From: Bacillota bacterium
GTDB taxonomy: Bacteria > Bacillota > Sulfobacillia > JAJZYS01 > JAJYTV01
Reading direction: 5' to 3'
Length of the DNA stretch: 14,959 nt
NCBI GenBank assembly: GCA_021810725.1
Contig: JAJZIE010000032.1
Span: 1 to 14,959, forward strand
Within the stretch, counting starts at the first letter, position 1. Every line of letters begins with the position of its first letter. This document shows positions 6,308-12,515 of the stretch, piece after piece. The notes under the pieces are model-generated. The model searched no databases. It was given only the letters and a program-made list of their open reading frames with translations, and was not told the DNA's origin. A program made the position numbers and the translations under genes.

Positions 6308-7276
6308 TCAGCCGAGCCGTCGCACCTCGTCGATGAGATGCGGCAGAATTTCGAGCGCGTCGCCGACGAGGCCGTAGTCCGAGATCTTGAAGATGGGCGC
6401 CTCGGCGTCCCGGTTGATCGAGACGATCGTGCGGCTGCCCAGCACGCCCGAGATGTGCTGCACGGCCCCCGAGATCCCCACGTTGATGTAGAGCGCGGGC
6501 GCGATGTTCTTCCCGGTCTGGCCGATCTGCTCGCTGTGCGGGCGCCAGCCGGCATCGACCGTGGCGCGCGTCGTACCCACCGCCGCGCCGAGGAGATCCG
6601 CCAGTTCCTCGACGAGATGGAAGTTCTCCGGATCCTTGAGACCGCGACCGCCCGCCACGACGACGCTGGCCTCGGTCAGCTCGGGGCGCGTCGCGGCCTG
6701 GCGGCGCACTTCCCGCACGCGGCAGTGCACCGATGCGGGATCGACTGCCACCTCGAGTTCGCGCCGCTGGCAGGTCGCCGCTCCCGCCCCGGCGGGAGAG
6801 AAGGCGTTCGGACGCACCGTGGCGACGGTCACGTCGCTGAGACTCGCCACCTTGGCGATCACCTTGCCCGAGTAGACGCTGCGTTCGGCGATCAGGCGGC
6901 CGTCCTCCACGGCCAGGTCGCCGAGGTCGGCAAGGAGGCCGGCCTGCATGATGCCCGCCACGCGCGGCGCGAGATCCCGGCCAAACGAGGTGGAACCGAG
7001 GAGAACGAGCGGCGCGGACACTTCCTTCGCCGCCTGGACGACGGCCGGTGCCCAGGCTTCGGCGGCATACGTCGCAAAGGCTTCGCCCTGCACGGTCAGG
7101 CAGAGATCGCAATCGAGGGCCATGGCCGCGTCCACCGCAGCCGGGTCGGCACCAACGAGCAGCAGCGCGACGCCGTCCGCTCCCAGGAGTGCCTGAGCTT
7201 TGCGGGCGGCCGCGGCGAGCTCGGCCGAGATCTTCTTGAGCGATCCGTCGCTTTGTTCCAAGACCGCAAGAATCAC
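6308..7276 (-). CDS. etfA: Electron transfer flavoprotein alpha subunit
   Basis: The FAD-binding subunit of the ETF heterodimer, which takes electrons from acyl-CoA or other dehydrogenases. At 322 residues it is full length. The C-terminal FAD domain is clear: GGRGLKDPENF (209-219), the SEQIGQTGKNIAP loop (248-260), GISGAVQHISGV (267-278) and INRDAEAPIFKISDYGLVGD (287-306). The N-terminal domain has ERSVYSGKVIAKV and VATVRPN, also typical. The start is GTG 7276, preceded by AAGGAGG with a 9-nt gap. It follows etfB after 14 nt, the usual B-A order, and is the last gene of the minus-strand block before a hairpin terminator. Whether this ETF is of the bifurcating class cannot be settled by eye. 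Confidence 0.97.
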   Translation of the reverse strand: MILAVLEQSDGSLKKISAELAAAARKAQALLGADGVALLLVGADPAAVDAAMALDCDLCLTVQGEAFATYAAEAWAPAVVQAAKEVSAPLVLLGSTSFGRDLAPRVAGIMQAGLLADLGDLAVEDGRLIAERSVYSGKVIAKVASLSDVTVATVRPNAFSPAGAGAATCQRRELEVAVDPASVHCRVREVRRQAATRPELTEASVVVAGGRGLKDPENFHLVEELADLLGAAVGTTRATVDAGWRPHSEQIGQTGKNIAPALYINVGISGAVQHISGVLGSRTIVSINRDAEAPIFKISDYGLVGDALEILPHLIDEVRRLG

Positions 7277-7290
7277 CGGATGACGCCTCC

Positions 7291-8049
7291 TTAGATCAGC
7301 TTGGCTTCCTCGTGCAGGATGCGGACGAGCTCCTTGGCCGCCGCGGCGGGTTCGAGTCCCGAAAGGATCTTGCCCTGCGCCCTGGCCGGCGGCAGCTCCA
7401 GCGAGCGCGTCTCCAGCACGGGTTGTCCCAGCGTAGCGCCATCGACAGCGATCTGGCGGATCTCCTTGCGCTTGGCCTTCATGATGCCTGGCAGCGATGC
7501 GTAGCGTGGCGTATTGAGCCCTTCCTGCGCCGTCACGACGACCGGCAGGCTGAAGTCGAGCACCTCGACGCCGCCCTCCACCTCGCGCTCGGCGACGCCC
7601 GCGTCACCCGAGAGCTCCAGCTTCGTCACCTCGGTCACGTGGGGCCAGCCGAGCTCGGTCGCCACCAGCGCACCGACCTGGCCCTGCTCGTCATCGGCCG
7701 CGGAGCGGCCAGCGATCACGATGTCGGCCGCGAGTTCCCGCACGGCCTGTGCGAGCGCCTTGGCCACCGTCAAAGGATCGCTGGCGGGCGCCGTGACGCG
7801 AGCCGCCTCGTCGGCGCCCATGGCCAGGGCGGTGCGCAAGGCTTCCTCCGCCTTCGCCTCGCCGAGCGTCACGACGCAAACGGTGGCCCCATGCTTTTCC
7901 TTGATGCGCAGAGCCTCTTCCACAGCCATTTCGTCATACGGGTTGACGATCAGGCTGGCGCTCTGCCGGTCGATGTCCTGCTTTCCATCCGCAAGCTTGA
8001 TGCGCGCAGCGGTGTCCGCGACCTGCTTTACCAGCACGACGACCTGCAA
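7291..8049 (-). CDS. etfB: Electron transfer flavoprotein beta subunit
   Basis: The second ETF subunit, which binds a nucleotide (AMP, or FAD in bifurcating forms) and supports electron transfer with EtfA. The 252 residues match the family. QVVVLVKQVADT opens the protein; NPYDEMAVEEALRIKE (about 37-52), VTLGEAKAEEALRTALAMGADEA (about 65-87) and the recognition-loop region around TAQEGLNTPRYASLPGIMKAK follow. I chose TTG 8049 because GGAGGAGGG lies 7 nt upstream and homologues start at this point; a longer reading to 8076 would add nine residues that include the binding site. A TATAAT lies 37 nt upstream, so the etfBA pair may have its own promoter besides read-through from the genes before it. 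Confidence 0.96.
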   Translation of the reverse strand: MQVVVLVKQVADTAARIKLADGKQDIDRQSASLIVNPYDEMAVEEALRIKEKHGATVCVVTLGEAKAEEALRTALAMGADEAARVTAPASDPLTVAKALAQAVRELAADIVIAGRSAADDEQGQVGALVATELGWPHVTEVTKLELSGDAGVAEREVEGGVEVLDFSLPVVVTAQEGLNTPRYASLPGIMKAKRKEIRQIAVDGATLGQPVLETRSLELPPARAQGKILSGLEPAAAAKELVRILHEEAKLI

Positions 8050-8080
8050 GAACTGACCCTCCTCCGACCAAAACACGCCA

Positions 8081-8097
8081 AGGCGATTATAACGCCT
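8081..8097 (-). promoter_or_regulatory. -10 box inside an inverted repeat upstream of etfB
   Basis: The plus strand reads AGGCGATTATAACGCCT. On the minus strand it contains TATAAT (8091-8086), a perfect -10 box, flanked by AGGCG and CGCCT arms that form a 17-bp dyad. A -35 is not obvious; TTCTGA 18 nt upstream is the best, weak candidate. A repressor bound to this dyad would cover the promoter of etfBA. Confidence 0.42.
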
Positions 8098-8101
8098 GCA
8101 G

Positions 8102-8956
8102 TCAGGTCGTCAGAAGGCCGAGGTAGGTCTCGATGGCTGCGCCCGCGCCGCCCTCCCGCACCCCTCCCGTCACATAGCGGGCCACTTCGCGCACAGGCCG
8201 CGGCGCATCGGCCATCGCGACGCCGAACCCGGCCCTCGCGATCATCTCGCGATCGTTCCAGTCGTTGCCGATCGCGATCACCCGCGACCAGTCGAGGCCG
8301 AGCCGCTCAAGCACCACCTCGACCCCGCTCGCCTTGTCGACGCCGGTGGCGACCAGTTCGAGCGGCCCCACCGGGGCGGTCTCCTCGACGCCCTCGATCT
8401 CGCCTTCGAGCCACGTCCTGGCCTCGGCAGAGCCGGGTCCGAACAGGTCGATCTTGTAGACGGGCATGCCGGGGGCCTGTTCGTAGCGGCCCTGCACCAG
8501 GCGGCGTTCGCTCAGGTCCCAGAGCGCGCGCCGCAGGCGGCCGGGCGAGCGCAGGGCCCCGCGCCGCCAGAGATGGCGCCACGGGTGCAGCGCGACCGCA
8601 CCCGCCTGCACGAACAGTCCCTGGCGTGTGGAGAAGCCCACGCTGACGCCATGCTTTCGGCATAGTTCCGCCACCCTGGCCACCGCCGGCCGCGGCACCT
8701 CCGTGGCCCGCCACGGCGGTCCGTCCTCGGGGTCGAGGACAAGCGCGCCGTCGCAGGCGATGAGGGGACAGTCCGCAAGCCCGAGATCGCGCGCAAAGCG
8801 GCTGCTGGTGGCCACGCGGCGCCCTGTCGCCACCACCGGCAGGAGACCGGCGTCACGCGCTTCCCGGATCGACTGCAGATCGCTTCTCAGGATCTCGAGC
8901 CCACGGTGCACCAAGGTGCCGTCGAGGTCGATGGCCAGCACACCTCGGTACTCCAC
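8102..8956 (-). CDS. HAD-IIB (Cof-type) phosphatase
   Basis: A haloacid dehalogenase superfamily hydrolase of 284 residues with the Cof/YidA domain plan, a small C2 cap inserted at about 85-200. Motif I is IDLDGTLV (nucleophile Asp10, acid/base Asp12), motif II VATGR (Thr44), motif III Lys208 in TGVDKASGVE, and motif IV GNDWNDREM (230-238). In motif IV the first acidic residue is displaced by Asn (GND rather than GD), a variant seen in some relatives. Substrates of such proteins are usually small phosphorylated metabolites; this one cannot be named. The start is GTG 8956 with AGGAGGTG about 10 nt upstream, and only 2 nt separate it from the stop of the preceding hydrolase, so translation is probably coupled. 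Confidence 0.9.
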   Translation of the reverse strand: MEYRGVLAIDLDGTLVHRGLEILRSDLQSIREARDAGLLPVVATGRRVATSSRFARDLGLADCPLIACDGALVLDPEDGPPWRATEVPRPAVARVAELCRKHGVSVGFSTRQGLFVQAGAVALHPWRHLWRRGALRSPGRLRRALWDLSERRLVQGRYEQAPGMPVYKIDLFGPGSAEARTWLEGEIEGVEETAPVGPLELVATGVDKASGVEVVLERLGLDWSRVIAIGNDWNDREMIARAGFGVAMADAPRPVREVARYVTGGVREGGAGAAIETYLGLLTT

Positions 8957-8958
8957 CG

Positions 8959-9702
8959 CTAACGGACACCTCCTGTCATGAATCTGCCGATGCTGCGACA
9001 GACCTCGCGTGGCGCCTCAAGCGTCAGCATATGCCCTGCGCCGGGAATGACCTCAAGCTCCGCCGAGAGCGCCTCGGCCAGCGTCCGCGCGTATTTCTCG
9101 GGCGTCATCCGGTCGCGGTCGCCGACCAGCACGAGAGCCCTCTTGTGGATCTCACCGAGCCGCCCGAGCACATCGAACGCGTCGCAAGCGAGGAAGTCGC
9201 CGTACTGCACCTGACGGTCGGCGTCCGGCAACCTGCCACGGGCCTCGGGCGAGGCGTCGGGAGCGAACATGAGGTCCACGAACGTCTGCGGCATCTCTTC
9301 CCCCGCCGCCAAGGCCGCAAGCAGGTCCGGATGCACGCGCAGACGGCCGCCCGTGGCGATCAGGACAAGGCCGTCCACCATCTGCGGCTGCGCCAGGGCG
9401 GCCTCGAGCACGATGGCCCCTCCCATGGAATGGCCGCCAAGGCAGAGCCCATCCGGACTCACCCGGCGAGCGACATCCAGAACGAGCGCGGCGTACGAGG
9501 GCACGTCGCGGAAACCCTGGCCAGGGGATCGTCCATGCCCCGGGAGATCGATCGCCCAGGTGCCCGCCACGGCCTGGAGCTGCTCGGCGAAAATGGACGC
9601 GTCCTCTCCCGCCCCATGCACCAGGAGACAGGGCCCACCCACGTCACCGTAGGCGACGAGGGAACCTGCGCCCGTCTCGATCATCCTTTGCGCCAAGGCC
9701 AA
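8959..9702 (-). CDS. Alpha/beta-fold hydrolase
   Basis: A 247-residue serine hydrolase of the alpha/beta fold. LLVHGAGEDASIF carries the oxyanion-hole HG, IDLPGHGRS follows strand 4, GHSMGG (about 91-95) holds the nucleophile Ser92, GDRDRMTP the catalytic Asp (about 197) and GAGHMLTLEAP the His (about 224). The triad is complete. The substrate is unknown; esterases, thioesterases and C-C hydrolases share this plan. I chose TTG 9702 because GGAGGGGAG lies just after the upstream stop and about 10 nt before this codon. ATG 9684 (product MIETGAGSLVAYG) is a plausible alternative, though its adjacent AAAGG is too close to act. It sits 20 nt after the enoyl-CoA hydratase-family gene and 2 nt before the HAD gene. 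Confidence 0.88.
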   Translation of the reverse strand: MALAQRMIETGAGSLVAYGDVGGPCLLVHGAGEDASIFAEQLQAVAGTWAIDLPGHGRSPGQGFRDVPSYAALVLDVARRVSPDGLCLGGHSMGGAIVLEAALAQPQMVDGLVLIATGGRLRVHPDLLAALAAGEEMPQTFVDLMFAPDASPEARGRLPDADRQVQYGDFLACDAFDVLGRLGEIHKRALVLVGDRDRMTPEKYARTLAEALSAELEVIPGAGHMLTLEAPREVCRSIGRFMTGGVR

Positions 9703-9722
9703 GGATCTTGCACTCCCCTCCG

Positions 9723-10439
9723 CTACCTGCCATCCAGAAAGCGCCGCACCGACGCGTGATGGTCGGCGCCGCGCCAAAGCTTCTCGAACTCACGTTTCGC
9801 CCTCTCGGCACCCTCCGTGTCGCCGCGCAGCGACGACACCACCGCGGCGGCCAGTTGGCGGTCCTGGAACGCGGCCTGCCGCAAATAAGCCGGTAGATCC
9901 GCAGGAATGAGGACGCGATCGACAAGGCCGAGGCTGCGCGCCTCCGCGACGCCGACCCGGCGCGCCGTGAGCAGGAGATCGAGCGCCCTCCCCCGGCCGA
10001 CGCGCTCCGCCAAGGCCACACCGCCACCCCAGCCCGGACTGAGGCCCACGTTCACCTGGACGAACTGAAAAGCGGCGCCCGGCGTCGCGCACACCACGTC
10101 CGACGAGGCGACGATCTCGGCCCCTCCACCCACGGCGAGGCCCTCGACGTACGCGATCACCGGGATCGGCGCCGCCCGCAGCACCGCCAGGGTGGCGCGC
10201 ATCTCGGTCATCACGCCGAGTGCCAGGTCGTCGTCGTCCCTGAGCGCGGCGAGGTCGCCGCCGGAGCAGAAGACAGGGCCGGCGCCTCGCAGACAGATCG
10301 CGGAAGCCTCCCCGACCGCCTGGCGGACGGCCTGCGAGAAGCGGCGCGAAAGCTCCTCGTCGACCGCGTTGCGGACCTCGGGGCGGTTGAATGTGAGGAG
10401 CACGACGTTGCCCATGCGTTCCTGCAAGAGACTGGCCAA
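9723..10439 (-). CDS. Enoyl-CoA hydratase/isomerase family protein, lacking one catalytic Glu
   Basis: A crotonase-fold protein of 238 residues acting on an acyl-CoA thioester. LLTFNRPEVRNAVD (14-27) binds CoA, FCSGGDL (57-63) and GLAVGGGAE (100-108) form the oxyanion hole. Glu108 matches one hydratase catalytic Glu, but in FQFVQVNVGLSPGWGG (124-139) the position of the second Glu (rat mitochondrial Glu164) is Gln128. The FV..x..GL.PGWGG pattern resembles the ethylmalonyl-CoA decarboxylase-like (ECHDC1) branch more than true hydratases. So decarboxylase, isomerase or another crotonase reaction is as likely as hydration. The start is TTG 10439 with GTGAGG 8 nt upstream; that site lies in a hairpin. 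Gene neighbours (ETF, alpha/beta hydrolase) fit acyl-CoA catabolism. Confidence 0.88.
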   Translation of the reverse strand: MASLLQERMGNVVLLTFNRPEVRNAVDEELSRRFSQAVRQAVGEASAICLRGAGPVFCSGGDLAALRDDDDLALGVMTEMRATLAVLRAAPIPVIAYVEGLAVGGGAEIVASSDVVCATPGAAFQFVQVNVGLSPGWGGGVALAERVGRGRALDLLLTARRVGVAEARSLGLVDRVLIPADLPAYLRQAAFQDRQLAAAVVSSLRGDTEGAERAKREFEKLWRGADHHASVRRFLDGR

Positions 10440-10442
10440 AGG

Positions 10443-10466
10443 CTTCGCCTCACTTCAGTGACGAAG
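10443..10466 (-). promoter_or_regulatory. Hairpin enclosing the ribosome binding site of the enoyl-CoA hydratase-family gene
   Basis: On the minus strand CTTCG-TCACT, loop GA, AGTGA-GG-CGAAG folds into two 5-bp helices separated by a bulged GG. The 3' arm is GTGAGG, the likely ribosome binding site, and the TTG start follows 3 nt after the stem. It lies in the 55-nt gap after the amidohydrolase gene, so upstream translation could affect its folding. Confidence 0.4.
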
Positions 10467-10494
10467 GTATCACGCTGGTGGCCGGCGCTGCCGG

Positions 10495-11967
10495 CTACTC
10501 TTCCACGTTTGCTCCGGCGGCCCTGAATACCTCCTGACCCTCGCTCAGCACCAGCAGCGGGTCGTCGCCATGCTCGGGACCCTGCCGATAGAGCACGAGG
10601 TCGGCGCGGGCTCCTGGCGCCAGGTCCTGGCTGCGGACTCCGACGCTCTGGTAGACCCCATCCCGGTACCCTCGCAGCGCCAGTCCAAGATCCAAGCCAT
10701 GGCGCACACCACCGCCAACCGCATCGGCACCGAGCGCCCACTTGAGGTTGAGCGCCGGCGAAGGGCTTTCGACCGGCGCATCCGACCCAAGAGCCAAGCG
10801 CGCACCGGCATCGCTGAAAGCGCGGTAAGGATACGCCCGGGCAAGCCGGTCCGCCCACGCCCTGCGCGCGTCCGCGAGATCCTGCTCGAGGTGGCACGGC
10901 TGGATGGAGGCGGTGATGTCGGCCGCCGCAAGTCGCTCGGCGAATCCCTCGGGCACCAGCTGCAGGTGCTCGATGCGGTGCGGCGCGTCGGCCGGCGGCA
11001 ACACTTCGAGGAGTCCCAGGGCCGCCTGTGCGGCCGCGTCCCCGATGGCGTGCACCGCGAGGGAGAAGCCACGCCGCGCAAGGCTGCGCATGGAGCCGCG
11101 CAGATCTTCCGGATCGTGCCGGGGCAAACCCGTGCCGGGAGCGTCGGCATACGGCGCCAGCAGCCACGCCGTGCGTGAGCCGAGGGTGCCGTCGAGGAAG
11201 TACTTCGCCCCCACGAGCGCCGACCGTCGCCCCAGCCGCCGGGGCCGCTGACCCCGGCCGATGCTGGCCGCCGTCTGGTACACGTACGCCTGGAACGGAA
11301 GCCGGGCCGTGGCGGAAGCGACCGCCGCGACGCCTTCCGGGGTCTCGAACGTCACCGCGCCGACAATGCCGCGTCGCCAGAGATCGCGAATGGCACGCTC
11401 CACGGCGGCCTCCGCGCCACCCTGGTCCTGGTCCGCCGCCGCTGCCAGCGGCAGCGCCGCGGTCTCGCGCAAGAGTCCTGTGGGCAGGCCGTCAGGTCCC
11501 CGTTCCACTGCGCCGCCGGGCGGCACGTGTCGGTCCAGACCGAGGGCCAGCACACTGCCGGGATCGCTGAGCAGGGTGTGCAGGTCGTGGGCCCAGACCC
11601 GCAGTGGCGCGAGGCGCCGGAGGAGGTCCTGGTCCCTGGACAGCTCGATCAGCAGGCTGGTGCTTGCCCCTCGGCCCCGCAACCACCCGTCCTGCGCGCC
11701 ACGCGCGGCGAGGAGCTCATTGCGCGCCTCGGGAGCGGCAAGACCGGCAAGGTCGAACTCAGCCAGAGCGCGGCCATACGCTAGCAGGTGCAGATGACCA
11801 TCCAGGAGACCGGGCAGGAATCGTCCGGCAACCCTGCGCACGGTCGCCCCAGGGAACCGGCGGCGCAGCCGATCGCCGGGGCCGAGCGCAAGAATGCGCC
11901 CTCCGCCCACGGCCACGGCGTCTTGTCCCGCGACCTCCGCACCGTGATAGATCACGATCTCCTCCAT
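10495..11967 (-). CDS. Amidohydrolase, YtcJ-like (amidohydrolase_3 family)
   Basis: A metal-dependent hydrolase of 490 residues of the YtcJ/N-acyl amidase-type branch. The metal site is PGLLDGHLHL (His58 and His60), with KYFLDGTLGSRTAWL (Lys255 as probable carbamylated bridging Lys, a hallmark of this subfamily), VHAIGDAA (His306), RIEHLQLV (His334) and LGSDAPVESPSPALNLKWAL (Asp396). The small beta-sandwich made by the two ends is present, with the C-terminus closing as DLVLYRQGPEH. The substrate is unknown; family members act on aryl- or acyl-linked amides and related bonds. I chose ATG 11967, with GGGGAGGGG about 9 nt upstream; a longer reading to 12111 has no good start. It appears to open the minus-strand block and is divergent from the HxlR regulator, which may control it. 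Confidence 0.9.
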   Translation of the reverse strand: MEEIVIYHGAEVAGQDAVAVGGGRILALGPGDRLRRRFPGATVRRVAGRFLPGLLDGHLHLLAYGRALAEFDLAGLAAPEARNELLAARGAQDGWLRGRGASTSLLIELSRDQDLLRRLAPLRVWAHDLHTLLSDPGSVLALGLDRHVPPGGAVERGPDGLPTGLLRETAALPLAAAADQDQGGAEAAVERAIRDLWRRGIVGAVTFETPEGVAAVASATARLPFQAYVYQTAASIGRGQRPRRLGRRSALVGAKYFLDGTLGSRTAWLLAPYADAPGTGLPRHDPEDLRGSMRSLARRGFSLAVHAIGDAAAQAALGLLEVLPPADAPHRIEHLQLVPEGFAERLAAADITASIQPCHLEQDLADARRAWADRLARAYPYRAFSDAGARLALGSDAPVESPSPALNLKWALGADAVGGGVRHGLDLGLALRGYRDGVYQSVGVRSQDLAPGARADLVLYRQGPEHGDDPLLVLSEGQEVFRAAGANVEE

Positions 11968-12086
11968 TCCCTCCAGCCCCTCCCCACCGGAAATTGCCGG
12001 GCGACCGGCCGAAGGTACCGGCGCAGGCACGCGCCATGGAGCCGTCGCGGCCGCGGATACCCCTCCCCCATGTCCGAGCATAGCAT

Positions 12087-12111
12087 TCGCACCTTGCGAT
12101 GGGCGACGCAA
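12087..12111. promoter_or_regulatory. Candidate operator in the amidohydrolase/HxlR divergent region
   Basis: The 202-bp gap (11968-12169) contains TCGCA-CCT-TGCGA (12087-12099) overlapping TTGCG-N8-CGCAA (12094-12111), i.e. three copies of a TTGCG/TGCGA half-site in alternating orientation. HxlR-type regulators bind short palindromes near their own promoter, so this is a natural candidate. A possible plus-strand promoter TTGCGA-17-TTTACA overlaps it (12094 to 12121), but the -10 match is weak. I see nothing else notable in this gap. Confidence 0.35.
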
Positions 12112-12169
12112 CGCCCTTTACACCCCGCCGAGCCATGTGCTAGCGTCCCAGCAGAAAGGTGGGTACGTC

Positions 12170-12475
12170 TTGCCGCAGCAGGCTCCCTGCCCACTTGCGC
12201 GCGCCGCCGCCATCGTTGGCAACCGCTGGACGCTGCTCATCCTGCGCGATCTCAGCGAAGGCAGCCGGCGGTTCGGCGAACTGCAGTCATCCCTGGCGGG
12301 AATCTCGCCAAAGACCCTCTCGGATCGTCTCAAGACCTTGGAGCGCCAAGGCGTCGTGCGACGCTGCGAGCATCGCGGCGCCCCCGTGCGCGTGACCTAT
12401 GAACTGACGGCGAAGGGCCTCGGCCTTCTACCTGTGCTGGACTCCCTACGCACCTACGGCGAAACCTACCTGTAG
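12170..12475 (+). CDS. HxlR-family transcriptional regulator
   Basis: A 101-residue winged-helix regulator of the HxlR (DUF24) family, which bind DNA as dimers and often sense reactive electrophiles or oxidants through a single N-terminal Cys. The family pattern is complete: PCPLARAAAIVGNRWTLLILRDL (about 6-28, with Cys7 at the sensor position), GSRRFGELQ, GISPKTLSDRLKTLERQGVVRR (recognition helix and wing entry) and VTYELTAKGLGLLPVLDSL. I chose TTG 12170 because AAAGGTGGG lies about 6 nt upstream; a GTG at 12137 in the same frame would add 11 residues that include this site. The gene is divergent from the amidohydrolase. It lies 40 nt ahead of the PBP gene on the same strand, which may be read through. 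Confidence 0.9.
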   Translation: MPQQAPCPLARAAAIVGNRWTLLILRDLSEGSRRFGELQSSLAGISPKTLSDRLKTLERQGVVRRCEHRGAPVRVTYELTAKGLGLLPVLDSLRTYGETYL

Positions 12476-12515
12476 CCGATTGCCGCCGCCTGTCCGAGTG
12501 GAGTGGGGGGGTTAG

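Noticed and set aside
4936..7112. Long minus-strand frames (about 539 and 419 codons) across glycerate kinase and in the wrong frame of etfA
   Set aside because: Composition is typical of out-of-frame GC-rich sequence, and both real genes have full family motifs.
10477..10493. GCCGGC-GCT-GCCGGC near the amidohydrolase stop as a terminator
   Set aside because: The short hairpin has no following T-run in either direction and the next gene is 55 nt away on the same strand.
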